Origin: Pedobacter nototheniae
GTDB taxonomy: Bacteria; Bacteroidota; Bacteroidia; Sphingobacteriales; Sphingobacteriaceae
Assembly (NCBI RefSeq): GCF_004335085.1
Contig: NZ_RQRS01000014.1
Location: 1-64,000 of the forward strand
Direction of reading: 5' to 3'
Length of the DNA stretch: 64,000 nt
Shown here: one piece after another, positions 55,166-64,000 of the stretch
How positions within the stretch are numbered: the first letter of the stretch is position 1
Layout of the letters: each line of letters starts with the position of its first letter
The notes under the pieces: generated by a model
What the model was told of the DNA's origin: nothing
The model's input: the letters and a program-made list of their open reading frames with translations, nothing else
Databases searched by the model: none
Made by a program: the position numbers and the translations under genes

Positions 55166-55277
55166 TGTTAATTGTTTACTAACATTCGGATGATATTTAT
55201 TTAATATTATAAATCTGATTTACAGCTATATTGAAAAACCGCATAAAAATTGTCAATACTCGAATGTTAATTGTTTA
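55166..55277. repeat. Paired repeats TGTTAATTGTTTA in the nadA-nadB gap
   Basis: TGTTAATTGTTTA occurs at 55166-55178 and again at 55265-55277, 99 bases apart, a spacing near nine or ten helical turns. An inverted pair TAACATTCG/CGAATGTTA lies at 55180-55188 and 55261-55269, partly overlapping the second copy. Confidence 0.6.
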
Positions 55278-55414
55278 TAACCTACCAAAAAGTTAATTAC
55301 TTCAACAAAAGTGCTTATAAATTGGTGAAAAGATTGTGGCAAATTGTCTTTTTAGCTTAGCTTTAAACATTCAAATTTAGTTGTTAGAATAATTTAGACA
55401 TAAAGTTAACATTA

Positions 55415-55430
55415 TTAACACAGTTGTTAA
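55415..55430. promoter_or_regulatory. Operator-like inverted repeat before nadB
   Basis: TTAACA-N4-TGTTAA is a symmetric element 25 bases before nadB, next to a GTTAAC palindrome at 55405-55410. It could bind a dimeric regulator of NAD synthesis. No regulator gene is nearby. Confidence 0.45.
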
Positions 55431-55455
55431 CATCGTGTATAATTAAAGGTTTTTA

Positions 55456-57045
55456 TTGATGAGAAAAGTAGATTTCCTGGTAATTGGTTCAGGTATAGCA
55501 GGTTTAAGTTTTGCACTTAAGGCTGCAAAGTTTGGTAAGGTTTTAATCGTTACTAAATCAAATGAGGATGAATCTAATACAAAATATGCCCAGGGTGGCG
55601 TGGCTGTTGTTGTGGATAAAGATGATTCTTTTGAAAAACATATAGAAGATACTTTGATTGCGGGCGATGGTTTGTGCGACGAAAAAATTGTAGAAATAGT
55701 TGTAAAAGAGGGACCTAAGCGTATCCAGGAGATCATTGATTACGGTATAAACTTCGATAAGGATAATGCTGGTTTTTATGATTTAGCCAAGGAAGGAGGC
55801 CATTCTGAGCACCGTGTTTTGCACTATAAGGACATCACAGGATATGAAATTGAACGGGTGTTACTAAAGGAAATTCATGAAAATCCGAACATAGAGATAT
55901 TAACACATTACTTTGCACTGGAGTTAATTACCCAGCATCACCTAGGTAAGTTTGTGGATAAACGTACCGAAGATATTAACTGTTATGGTATATATGCCTT
56001 TAACACAGAGCTTAACGATGTGGAAAAGATATTAGCAAATGTGACTATCATGGCTTCAGGTGGTGCCGGACATGTGTATTCTGCCACAACAAATCCTGTA
56101 ATTGCAACAGGTGATGGTATGGCAATGGTTTATCGCGCTAAAGGAAAAGTTAGAAATATGGAGTTTATTCAGTTCCATCCAACCGCTTTACATCATCCTG
56201 GTGAGTATCCTTCTTTTTTAATATCTGAAGCTGTTCGTGGTTTTGGTGGCGTATTAAGACGTAGAAATGGTGAAGAATTTATGCAGGAATATGATGAACG
56301 TAAATCTTTAGCACCAAGAGATATTGTTGCAAGAGCTGTAGATGCTGAAATGAAAAAATCTGGTGATGATTTTGTGTATTTAGATATTACAATGCGAAGC
56401 AAAGCTGATATATTAAAGCATTTTCCCAATATATATGCTAAATGCTTATCTATAGGTATAGATATGACTAAAGATTTTATTCCAGTTACGCCAGCTTCTC
56501 ATTATATGTGTGGTGGCGTACTGGTTGATGAATATGGTCGTTCTTCTATTAAAAATTTATATGCTTGTGGCGAATGTTCTTCTACAGGTTTGCATGGTGC
56601 TAATAGATTGGCTTCTAACTCTTTATTGGAGGCAACAGTATTTGCTCATCGTATTTTTCAGGATGCTATAGAGAATTTTAAAAATAATGTAATACCTGAT
56701 AATATCCCAGAATGGAATACACATGGTGTTACACAAAGTAATGAAGATATTTTAGTAACCCATAATTTACGTGAAACTCAAAAGATAATGAGCGATTATG
56801 TGGGGATTGTGCGTTCTGATTTTAGATTGGAAAGAGCTCACAGACGTTTATTTTTACTTTACCAAGAAACTGAAGAGTTTTATAAAATGAATAAGGTTTC
56901 AGTAAAGCTTTGCGAACTTAGAAATGTAATACAGGTAGCTTATTTAGTTATTAAATCGGCTATACAGCGTAAAGAAAGTAGGGGTTTGCATTATACTACT
57001 GATTATCCAAAACACGCGGATGAATTGGTAGATACTGTATTTTAA
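55456..57045 (+). CDS. nadB: L-aspartate oxidase NadB
   Basis: The 529-residue protein has the FAD motif VIGSGIAGLSFALKAA, the SNTKYAQGGVAVVVDKDDS block, substrate-site HSEHRVLHYKDITG and EFIQFHPTALHHPG, and ACGECSSTGLHGANRLASNSLLEA. It oxidises aspartate to iminoaspartate, the substrate of NadA. It is longer than E. coli NadB by few residues only. It is followed 55 bases later by a carbonic anhydrase-like gene. Confidence 0.97.
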   Translation: MMRKVDFLVIGSGIAGLSFALKAAKFGKVLIVTKSNEDESNTKYAQGGVAVVVDKDDSFEKHIEDTLIAGDGLCDEKIVEIVVKEGPKRIQEIIDYGINFDKDNAGFYDLAKEGGHSEHRVLHYKDITGYEIERVLLKEIHENPNIEILTHYFALELITQHHLGKFVDKRTEDINCYGIYAFNTELNDVEKILANVTIMASGGAGHVYSATTNPVIATGDGMAMVYRAKGKVRNMEFIQFHPTALHHPGEYPSFLISEAVRGFGGVLRRRNGEEFMQEYDERKSLAPRDIVARAVDAEMKKSGDDFVYLDITMRSKADILKHFPNIYAKCLSIGIDMTKDFIPVTPASHYMCGGVLVDEYGRSSIKNLYACGECSSTGLHGANRLASNSLLEATVFAHRIFQDAIENFKNNVIPDNIPEWNTHGVTQSNEDILVTHNLRETQKIMSDYVGIVRSDFRLERAHRRLFLLYQETEEFYKMNKVSVKLCELRNVIQVAYLVIKSAIQRKESRGLHYTTDYPKHADELVDTVF

Positions 57046-57100
57046 ATAAATTGTAATAACAAACATGCTGAAATAAATTCAGCTTAACTAAATTTTAATT

Positions 57101-57610
57101 ATGCCTTTGATACTTCCAGTAAAAGGAAAAAGTCCAGAAATAGGAAAAGATAATTTTATTGCTGAAAATGCAACTATAGTTGGTGATGTTGTGATTGGAA
57201 ACAACTGTTCGGTTTGGTTTAATGCAGTAATTAGAGGCGATGTAAACGCTATTACCATTGGAAATGAATCAAACATACAAGATGGTGCAGTAATTCATGC
57301 TACGTACTTAAAAGCATCAACTCATATTGGTAATCGAGTTTCAGTTGGGCATAATGCAATTGTACATGGTTGTACAGTAGAGGATAATGTTTTAATTGGT
57401 ATGGGCGCTATTGTAATGGATCATGCTATTATAGAACAATATTGCATTATTGCTGCTGGCTCTGTTGTGCTCGAAAATACAATTTGCGAAACAGGTTATT
57501 TATATGCTGGAACCCCAGCAAAAAAAGTAAAGCCCATTACTGAAGAGCAAAGGGCTTTATTAAATAAATTACCAGATAATTATATTATGTATTCAAGTTG
57601 GTTTAGCTAA
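57101..57610 (+). CDS. Gamma carbonic anhydrase family protein
   Basis: The 169-residue protein is a left-handed beta-helix of hexapeptide repeats (IGNNCSVWFNAVIRGDVNAI). The zinc histidines are expected in VIHATYL, GHNAIVHGC. The pattern fits the YrdA/PaaY branch; such proteins are trimers and may be carbonic anhydrases or thioesterase-like enzymes, often with weak activity. It lies downstream of nadB on the same strand, with no known link to NAD synthesis. Confidence 0.92.
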   Translation: MPLILPVKGKSPEIGKDNFIAENATIVGDVVIGNNCSVWFNAVIRGDVNAITIGNESNIQDGAVIHATYLKASTHIGNRVSVGHNAIVHGCTVEDNVLIGMGAIVMDHAIIEQYCIIAAGSVVLENTICETGYLYAGTPAKKVKPITEEQRALLNKLPDNYIMYSSWFS

Positions 57611-57720
57611 TAGAACATAATTACTAATGCTAAACTTCGTTAAAGTGGAATTACCATTTATAGCGATTAGAAATTATAAAAAGGACTTTTGTTTGAAGTC
57701 TTAAATAATCTAATAGTTTT

Positions 57721-59367
57721 TTAAGGAGAAGTAGGTGCTACGGGTATAACCAATTTCTCCTCCCTTTCCCAGTTTGCCCTTAAAGACATTTCTGTAGGCG
57801 AATACCATATTTTTTCTGGTTGAAAACCTTGTTTTAAATTTCCAGTATCCCAAATTCCATTTTTATTATCATCATAAACTACCCGTATCATATATTTTGC
57901 AGCCGGATAATTGGCAAAAATAATAGTCGAATTTTTATGGATCACCGTTGATTTAATCGGTACTTTCTTCTCATTTATAAATTCAACAATATAACTTTTA
58001 GTGGTATCAGGAACTTCTACCTTCAAAGATAGTGTACCATAACTATCTGCTGTTTCCAATTTGAAGTTTTTCTTAAACTCTTTATTTTTTGCATTAAAAA
58101 TACCTGTGAATGCCCCAGCTCCAAATGTAAGTTCATAGCTTCTTTTTTGCTTCCATGGATATTTTATATGGTACTTTAAAAAATCGGTGCTATCCTTAAT
58201 TAACTCAAAATTAGTTCTTTTAACAGAATCCTCAAGTAATACGACTTTGCTTGCATCAGCAGCCGTAATAGGGAGGCCAAATGTTAAAGTATAAGATTGA
58301 AAAGGATTTAGTTTATTGTTTGTTAAGTTATCCGATGCAATCACATCTCTTGTATAAGTATCTCTTTTAGCCCTTGTAAAATTGATCGTTTGTAAAACTT
58401 TACCTTGATCTTGGATGGCTACTTTAACCGAATCAAAACTTAAATCGTTGAGCCATACCTTGGCTGTGTCGTTGGTTTTATTGAAGAAAACCTTCTTATC
58501 TGAATCAATAGTCGGCGGGTCGGTTACAACTATTTTAGGGCTCTTTAATTGCTGATTAAATGTTAATGTAATGCTACCATCGTTATTTAGTTTTCGATCA
58601 AGCACTCTAAATTCAGGAGCTAATTCTTTAAAAGTTTCTAAATTTATGTTATCCAGGTTTTTATCTAAAACCAATGGCTCTTTATGGAAACCTATTTCAT
58701 CAGATATTTGCTGATATATTTTATCTCCGCCACCACTTGCTTCTTTAAGCGCATAAATTTTATATTTCCCTTTTCTTAAGTTATTCAATTTATAATTTCC
58801 AGAACTATCTGTTAAGGTGTAAATAGAAGGGCGCTTTTTTCCGAATAAAGTATCTCGTTCAATCGGTAAAATAAATACAGTTACATCTTTTTCTGCTTCT
58901 GCAGTTAAAGCACTGGTTACTTTTCCGCTAATGCTTAAAGAGTCAATTGTTGGGCCAGTAGAAAATACGTAACTCAAATTTTTAACCACATTATTTTCAT
59001 TAACGTCTGCAATGGCTTTACCAAAATTTAGAGTATAGGTTGTATTTTTTTCTAAAGAATCCTGCAAAGTAATTTCTAATCTTTTCTGACGCTTTTTTAA
59101 AAGTGGCGCTCTTTCCTGATCTGGAGAAATTGAAAATTCTTTAAATTCATCTTTGATATTAAAATACTCATCAAATTCAATTACAATTTTTTTCTCCTTA
59201 AAATTCAAAGTCTGATTTTTTGGAGTCATGCTTAAAATTTTAGGAGGCGTTGTATCTTTCGGTCCACCTTGAGGTGTTTGGATACTTGCACAAGCAGAAA
59301 GTAGGAGCAGGGTTAGTACAACCACAAAATTAACAGGGCTAAAATACTGGTGTCTTAAATTTGGCAT
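57721..59367 (-). CDS. Big_5 Ig-like lipoprotein
   Basis: The 548-residue protein has a lipoprotein signal with the lipobox LLSAC (Cys26). The next region, TPQGGPKDTTPPKIL, then VIEFDEYFNIKD, matches the Bacterial Ig-like Big_5 fold common at the start of a conserved Bacteroidota lipoprotein. A CarboxypepD/CNA-B-like segment follows at about 145-215 (SGKVTSALTAEAEKDVTVF; GNYKLNNLRKGKY). The end carries DDNKNGIWDTGNLKQGFQPE. The protein is a predicted outer-membrane lipoprotein; the function is unknown. Confidence 0.88.
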   Translation of the reverse strand: MPNLRHQYFSPVNFVVVLTLLLLSACASIQTPQGGPKDTTPPKILSMTPKNQTLNFKEKKIVIEFDEYFNIKDEFKEFSISPDQERAPLLKKRQKRLEITLQDSLEKNTTYTLNFGKAIADVNENNVVKNLSYVFSTGPTIDSLSISGKVTSALTAEAEKDVTVFILPIERDTLFGKKRPSIYTLTDSSGNYKLNNLRKGKYKIYALKEASGGGDKIYQQISDEIGFHKEPLVLDKNLDNINLETFKELAPEFRVLDRKLNNDGSITLTFNQQLKSPKIVVTDPPTIDSDKKVFFNKTNDTAKVWLNDLSFDSVKVAIQDQGKVLQTINFTRAKRDTYTRDVIASDNLTNNKLNPFQSYTLTFGLPITAADASKVVLLEDSVKRTNFELIKDSTDFLKYHIKYPWKQKRSYELTFGAGAFTGIFNAKNKEFKKNFKLETADSYGTLSLKVEVPDTTKSYIVEFINEKKVPIKSTVIHKNSTIIFANYPAAKYMIRVVYDDNKNGIWDTGNLKQGFQPEKIWYSPTEMSLRANWEREEKLVIPVAPTSP

Positions 59368-59488
59368 CTTTTAAACGTTCTGCTTAATTTTTATTGTTTT
59401 TTGAATATTATGATTAAAGAATGTTTTTATGTTCTTAAATCGCTTTATTTAAAGTCAATATAAAAACATATAAGTTATTGATAATCAA

Positions 59489-61351
59489 TTACTTATTAAT
59501 ATATACCATTAAAACCGATATATCTGAAGGAGAAACACCAGAAATTCTAGAAGCTTGACCTAAAGTACGAGGTTTTATTTTAAATAATTTTTCTCTGGCT
59601 TCTTTTGAGATGGAAACAATTTTATTATAATCAAAATCTGGATTGATTTCTTTGTCTTCCATTTTCATCATTTTCTCTACAATATCGTTTTCTTTTTCAA
59701 AATAGCTTTCGTATTTAATTTTGATCTCTGCTTGCTCAATTGTTTCTTTGTCTAACGATGAAGTTTTATCAGCCAGCGGTTTACTCACTTTTATTAAATC
59801 TAAAAGACCAACTTGCGGACGACTCACCAAACTATGTAGTTTTACATTTTGATTTAAAGCGCTTGATCCTAAACTTTCAAGCATTGGATTTGCATCAGCC
59901 ATTTCAATTCCTTGAGTTCTGGTAAATTTTACCAATGCATCGGCATTGGCTATTTTTTGATTTACTTTTTCTAAGCGCTCATCACTAATTAAACCTAACT
60001 GATGACCAATAGGGGAAAGGCGAATATCTGCATTATCTTGCCTTAATAATAATCTATGCTCGGCTCTTGATGTAAACATACGATAAGGTTCTTCCGTACC
60101 CTTAGTTACTAAATCATCAATTAATACACCAATATAACTTTCTGATCTTTTCATAATCAGTTCGTGTTTATCGGTTATTTTTTGATGTGCATTTATTCCT
60201 GCCATAAATCCTTGGCAAGCTGCTTCTTCATAACCAGTTGTTCCATTAATTTGCCCAGCTAAAAATAAATTAGAAATTAATTTAGTTTCCAATGTTAAAG
60301 ACAATTGGGTAGGTGGAAAGAAATCGTATTCTATCGCGTAACCTGGTCTAAACATTTTTGCTTGCTCAAATCCTGGAATTTGTCTTAAAGCTTTAAATTG
60401 TACATCTTCTGGTAGAGATGTAGAAAAACCATTAACATAAATTTCGCAAGTGTCCCATCCTTCAGGTTCAACAAAAATTTGATGTCTATCGCGTTCAGCA
60501 AAGCGGTTAATTTTATCTTCAATAGATGGGCAATATCTTGGTCCTAATCCTTTAATACGTCCAGTAAACATAGGAGACTTTTCGAAGCCTTCTTTTAAAG
60601 TTTCATGTACTTCACTGTTGGTATAAGTGATCCAGCAACAACGTTGGTCCGTTGGTAATTTAGTATCTGTGAAAGAGAACTTGCCACGATCCTGATCGCC
60701 CCATTGCTCTTCCATTTTAGTATAATCTAAACTTCTTCCATCAACACGGGGTGGGGTGCCGGTTTTCATTCTGCCAGCTTCCATACCCAATTCTACTAAC
60801 TGTTCTGTAATACCAGTGGATGATCTTTCTGCGGTACGACCGCCACCAAATTTCTTTTCTCCAATATGAATTACGCCATTTAAAAAGGTACCATTAGTTA
60901 GTACTACAGCTTTACTTTCTATCTCTATACCAAGAGAGGTTTTAACTCCATATACGGTATTATCTTTAACAAGTAAACCTACAACACTATCTTGCCATAG
61001 GTCTAAGTTTGGGGTTCTTTCTAAAGCTAAACGCCATTCTTCGGCAAAGCGCATTCTATCAATCTGTGCTCTTGGACTCCACATTGCAGGGCCTTTAGAT
61101 TGATTAAGCATTCTGAATTGAATAGTTGTTTTATCTGAGATAATACCCGAGTATCCACCCAGGGCATCAACCTCACGCACAATCTGTCCTTTGGCTACGC
61201 CACCCATAGCAGGGTTACAACTCATTTGGGCGATGGTGCCCATATTCATTGTTATAAGCAAAACAGAAGAGCCTAGGTTAGCAGCAGCAGCGGCAGCTTC
61301 ACATCCTGCGTGCCCTGCACCAACTACAATTAAATCGTATTTTGAAAACAT
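59489..61351 (-). CDS. mnmG: tRNA uridine-5-carboxymethylaminomethyl enzyme MnmG
   Basis: The 620-residue protein has the FAD motif [19 protein letters not shown], then [41 protein letters not shown] and [14 protein letters not shown] (given in parts). The [20 protein letters not shown] block and the helical C-terminus are complete. With MnmE it modifies wobble uridine 34 in several tRNAs. mnmE is not in this window. Two parS-like sites lie just upstream. Confidence 0.97.
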   Translation of the reverse strand: MFSKYDLIVVGAGHAGCEAAAAAANLGSSVLLITMNMGTIAQMSCNPAMGGVAKGQIVREVDALGGYSGIISDKTTIQFRMLNQSKGPAMWSPRAQIDRMRFAEEWRLALERTPNLDLWQDSVVGLLVKDNTVYGVKTSLGIEIESKAVVLTNGTFLNGVIHIGEKKFGGGRTAERSSTGITEQLVELGMEAGRMKTGTPPRVDGRSLDYTKMEEQWGDQDRGKFSFTDTKLPTDQRCCWITYTNSEVHETLKEGFEKSPMFTGRIKGLGPRYCPSIEDKINRFAERDRHQIFVEPEGWDTCEIYVNGFSTSLPEDVQFKALRQIPGFEQAKMFRPGYAIEYDFFPPTQLSLTLETKLISNLFLAGQINGTTGYEEAACQGFMAGINAHQKITDKHELIMKRSESYIGVLIDDLVTKGTEEPYRMFTSRAEHRLLLRQDNADIRLSPIGHQLGLISDERLEKVNQKIANADALVKFTRTQGIEMADANPMLESLGSSALNQNVKLHSLVSRPQVGLLDLIKVSKPLADKTSSLDKETIEQAEIKIKYESYFEKENDIVEKMMKMEDKEINPDFDYNKIVSISKEAREKLFKIKPRTLGQASRISGVSPSDISVLMVYINK

Positions 61352-61371
61352 TTTTATCTTATTTCCTTAAT

Positions 61372-61387
61372 TGTTCCACGTGGAACA
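61372..61387. promoter_or_regulatory. parS-like site 1 (TGTTCCACGTGGAACA)
   Basis: This is a perfect 16-base palindrome, 21 bases upstream of mnmG. It matches the ParB-binding consensus TGTTTCACGTGAAACA except for one symmetric pair of bases. In many bacteria parS clusters near the origin, and mnmG (gidA) is an origin-side gene. Confidence 0.85.
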
Positions 61388-61424
61388 ATTTGTTTTTTTA
61401 CTCTAATTTTCTTTTAAATTCTAA

Positions 61425-61440
61425 TGTTCCACGTGAAACA
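61425..61440. promoter_or_regulatory. parS-like site 2 (TGTTCCACGTGAAACA)
   Basis: This 16-base element differs from the canonical parS by one base. It lies 37 bases from site 1, in the short gap between the ABC-F gene and mnmG. Confidence 0.87.
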
Positions 61441-61474
61441 TAAACGCAGAAACGACTTTAGAATTGTTTTAGTT

Positions 61475-63334
61475 TTATTCTGAAAGTTCTAACCAACGCA
61501 AAGTATATTCATCAAGCGCTACCTTTAAAGAATCTATTTCGTTTGTAACTTCTTGGATTTTGATATAATCTGTTGCGTCTATTTTTAATAAACTTTCTGT
61601 TAATGCGGCAATCTTTTCTTCCGTTAAAGACATTGCCTTTTCGCTATCTTCTAATTCTTTTTGCTCTTTAAAACTTAATTTTTTTACAGTTTTAGTCGGA
61701 GCTTCTGGAGTAGGGGTAGAGGCTTTTTTTGTTTCAACTTTAACCTTTGGTTGGTCTAAACTTATTCTATATTCAGAATAATTTCCATTGTAGATTTTAA
61801 CAACACCTTCGCCTTCCATAATGAAAAGTTGATCGCTCATTTTATCAAGAAGATATCTATCGTGAGAAACCAACATCAGAATACCAGGGAAGTTTTCTAA
61901 AAATTCTTCCAGTACGTTTAAAGTATCAATATCTAAATCGTTGGTTGGCTCATCTAAAATTAAGAAGTTTGGGTTCTGCATTAAAACCTTCATTAGGTTT
62001 AAACGTTTCTTTTCACCACCACTTAATTTTTCTACCATGCCATGTTGCTTCTTTGGTGGAAATAGAAAAAGTGTTAAAAGTGCAGACGCAGTAATAATAG
62101 AACCATCTGCCATTTTGATATATTCGGCATCAGATTTTACAATATCAATTACTCTTTCTTTTGGATCAAAAGTTAAACCGCCTTGTTTGTAATAACCAAA
62201 AACAGTAGTTTCTCCTGTGTCAACTTTACCAGCATCTGGAGTTAACTGACTTGTAATAATATTTAGAAGTGTAGATTTTCCCGTTCCATTTTTACCAGCC
62301 AAGCCAATTCTATCTCCTTTTTTAAAGGTATAACTAAAATCATTGATAATAGGGCGGCCATCAAACGCTTTAGCAACATGTTCAATCTCAATAATCTTAC
62401 CGCCTTGCCTCGCCATCTTCATATTAAGGGTAACACTCTGATTATCAGACTTTTTCTTTGTTTTTTCCTCTAAATCGTAAAAAGCATTGATTCTTGCATT
62501 AGATTTTGTGCCTCGCGCCTGTGGCATCCTCCTCATCCACTCCAATTCTTTCTTTAATAGCTGTTGGTTCTTATGTAAAACCGTTGCATCTAAGGCTTCC
62601 CTTTCGCTTTTCTTTTCTAGGAAGTAAGCATAATTTCCGTTGTAATTAAAAATTCTGCCACGATCTAACTCTACAATGGTATTGCAAACGTTATCTAAAA
62701 AGTAACGATCGTGTGTAACCAATAGAATGGTTTTTTGTCCAGTAGTTAATAGTTTTTCTAACCATTCAATGGTGTCAATATCCAAGTGATTGGTTGGTTC
62801 ATCTAAAACTAAAATTTCAGGATCTTCAATTAAAAGTTTAGCCAAGGCCAAACGTTTCTTTTGCCCTCCAGAAAGCGTAGATATTTTTTGTTGCAAATGG
62901 GTTATGCCCATTCTGTTCAAAATGGTCTTAATCTCATGCTCATATTCCCATGCATTATGCTCGCTTAATTCTTCATACAAACGATTAAGAGTGCGTTCAT
63001 CAGGATTAGGGTTTTCGATTAGTTCCTCATATTCTTTTATCAACTGTTGTTGCTTATTTTCTAAAGAGAAAATAAAATCACTTATAGAATCACCTTCATT
63101 AAACTGAGGGTCCTGATCTAAAAAGCCAATTTTAACAGCTTTATTTTTTACAATTTTACCTTCGAGGGGAGGAAATCTTTCGGCAAGTAATTTCAATAAT
63201 GTACTCTTACCTGCACCATTAATACCTACAAGCGCTACGCGTTGACCGGAATTAATACCCAGGGTTAAATTTTTAAATAGCCATTCGTCATGGTAACCAT
63301 GACCTAAGCCTTCTGCCGCAATTAAAGTGCTCAA
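61475..63334 (-). CDS. ABC-F family ATPase, Uup-like
   Basis: The 619-residue protein has two ABC domains and no membrane segment. Walker A is GINGAGKSTLLKLL in the first and GKNGTGKSTLLNII in the second; signatures are LSGGQKKRLALAKLL and LSGGEKKRLNLMKVL. The linker is charged. A C-terminal coiled coil (about 545-619) matches Uup rather than YbiT. ABC-F proteins act on ribosomes or, for Uup, on nucleic acid branches; resistance is possible but not supported here. Confidence 0.93.
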   Translation of the reverse strand: MSTLIAAEGLGHGYHDEWLFKNLTLGINSGQRVALVGINGAGKSTLLKLLAERFPPLEGKIVKNKAVKIGFLDQDPQFNEGDSISDFIFSLENKQQQLIKEYEELIENPNPDERTLNRLYEELSEHNAWEYEHEIKTILNRMGITHLQQKISTLSGGQKKRLALAKLLIEDPEILVLDEPTNHLDIDTIEWLEKLLTTGQKTILLVTHDRYFLDNVCNTIVELDRGRIFNYNGNYAYFLEKKSEREALDATVLHKNQQLLKKELEWMRRMPQARGTKSNARINAFYDLEEKTKKKSDNQSVTLNMKMARQGGKIIEIEHVAKAFDGRPIINDFSYTFKKGDRIGLAGKNGTGKSTLLNIITSQLTPDAGKVDTGETTVFGYYKQGGLTFDPKERVIDIVKSDAEYIKMADGSIITASALLTLFLFPPKKQHGMVEKLSGGEKKRLNLMKVLMQNPNFLILDEPTNDLDIDTLNVLEEFLENFPGILMLVSHDRYLLDKMSDQLFIMEGEGVVKIYNGNYSEYRISLDQPKVKVETKKASTPTPEAPTKTVKKLSFKEQKELEDSEKAMSLTEEKIAALTESLLKIDATDYIKIQEVTNEIDSLKVALDEYTLRWLELSE

Positions 63335-63487
63335 AGTTTTTTGTGTTTCGGATTTTTATAAAAGAAAATTACAGCAAAAGTAAGTATAAAATATTTGGAT
63401 ATAGAAACCTGGAAAACGCTTATTACAAATCAACTACTTATAATTAAGTAATTAGAGCATTATGAAGGATAGAAATGGCCTTAAAAA

Positions 63488-63522
63488 ACAAAAACAGCTA
63501 GAGGAATCGCTCCTCCGCTGTT
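63488..63522 (-). terminator. Terminator after the DUF2807 gene
   Basis: On the minus strand AAACAGCGGAGGA pairs with TCCTCTAGCTGTTT through a stem with one mismatch, followed by TTTTGTTTTTT. It lies about 40 bases after the DUF2807 stop. Confidence 0.8.
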
Positions 63523-63563
63523 TGATCATTAACTAAAACTAAACTTTATCTTTATTTGATGGA

Positions 63564-64000
63564 TTAGAATAATGTTTCTAATAAATCAACTTTTAAATCA
63601 TCGTAACGGGATGCATTGTATGTATTTACTGGAGTAGTACTTACGTTGGTATCTCCGGCTGAGAAATTATTCATGTTTACTTTTGCAATTGTGCCTAAAA
63701 CCGCTGTATAGCTTTCTGTAGATCCACTTAACTTTAAAGATGCGCCATTGTTAACTACTGTATTTAAATTTACCGTATTTGTATTGATATCTGCAGTTGC
63801 TAAATCGTTTAAGGAAACTTTAAGATTTAATAAATTAAAGGTTCCGCTGGTGCTTACACTTGAGTTATTTGAAGCTTCTATTGAAGATATATTGTTTACG
63901 TGTGCAATAACCGTTAGTGTTTCTTTGTTGAAGGAACTGATACGTAGTTCACCATTTTGTTGTTGAACTAAAGCATTTTTGGTATAGTAACTATCGTAAA
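63564..64000 (-). CDS. DUF2807 (head GIN) protein, C-terminal part
   Basis: The frame is open from the right edge to a stop at 63564-63566, giving the last 144 residues. They form short, repeated beta strands (VNNISSIEASNNSSVSTSG, LNLKVSLNDLATADINTN, SLKLSGSTESYTAVLGTIAK), the pattern of the DUF2807 beta-helix, in which ladder-like strands of Ser, Asn, Val and Leu stack. The C-terminus ends LKVDLLETLF. Members are usually exported and anchored at the N-terminus, which is outside the window. The function is unknown. Confidence 0.75.
   Translation of the reverse strand, partial: YDSYYTKNALVQQQNGELRISSFNKETLTVIAHVNNISSIEASNNSSVSTSGTFNLLNLKVSLNDLATADINTNTVNLNTVVNNGASLKLSGSTESYTAVLGTIAKVNMNNFSAGDTNVSTTPVNTYNASRYDDLKVDLLETLF

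Larger units (their letters stand above)
55009..55455. other. Divergent nadA-nadB intergenic region
   Basis: The 447 bases contain no gene. They hold a nadA -7 element, a 13-base direct repeat, an inverted pair and an operator-like element near nadB, each listed or described separately. The space is much longer than most gaps here, which suggests regulation. Confidence 0.6.

Noticed and set aside
61475-63334. ABC-F protein as an antibiotic-resistance factor
   Set aside because: The coiled-coil C-terminus and housekeeping neighbours fit Uup; resistance ABC-F proteins usually have other linkers and context.

Overview
The window comes from a Bacteroidota chromosome, most likely a Sphingobacteriaceae member close to Pedobacter. 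This rests on the AT-rich sequence, the scarcity of Shine-Dalgarno sites, several -7 elements of the Bacteroidota type (TAnnTTTG), GLPGLI, Big_5 lipoprotein and CarboxypepD_reg-like families, an S16 protein with a long acidic tail, and the general look of the housekeeping proteins. That placement is inference from family content; no rRNA or tRNA gene was seen.

Layout. 1-612: intergenic DNA with REP-like inverted repeats. 613-2663 (-): CarboxypepD_reg-like protein, NifU-type and Mrp-type Fe-S proteins. 2795-5529 (+): AsmA-like/GT51 transglycosylase and hpt. 5526-9333 (-): GLPGLI protein coupled to a TonB-receptor-like barrel whose signal peptide is out of frame, and a small secreted protein. 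9526-14650: psd, an MscS channel, the rpsP-rimM-trmD-rplS translation cluster and a 5'(3')-nucleotidase. 14851-22608: a large VIT protein, a YbjQ protein, and the gene run birA, DsbD N-domain, DsbD core, pfkA. 22654-35340: rsfS, ftsH, LUD protein, KAS III, TPR protein, Nif3 and zinc-ribbon pair, TM2/DUF2752 pair, mfd, DUF3820. 35350-41703: FrnE-like DsbA, M14 peptidase and a cobalamin riboswitch in front of metE. 41811-53937: thioesterase, methyltransferase, cdsA, CPBP protease, dusB, apaG, Zn peptidase, DAO oxidoreductase, purU, rmuC, GNAT, thiL and a cation symporter. 54010-57610: divergent nadA/nadB and a gamma carbonic anhydrase. 57721-64000: Big_5 lipoprotein, mnmG, two parS-like sites, an ABC-F ATPase and a truncated DUF2807 gene.

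How the genes work together. Most of the window is core metabolism and information processing: translation and tRNA modification (rpsP cluster, dusB, mnmG, rsfS), NAD synthesis (nadA/nadB), methionine synthesis (metE under B12 control), phospholipid synthesis (psd, cdsA), Fe-S assembly (NifU, Mrp), transcription-coupled repair (mfd) and envelope quality control (ftsH, DsbD, DsbA-like). The parS-like pair beside mnmG suggests the replication origin may be near.

I found no phage, insertion sequence, CRISPR array or defence island. I cannot point to a new multi-gene system. The best leads are the frameshifted GLPGLI/receptor pair, the parS pair, the riboswitch switching helix, the symmetric repeats between nadA and nadB, the AsmA-like/GT51 architecture and the VIT protein with a receptor-like insert.
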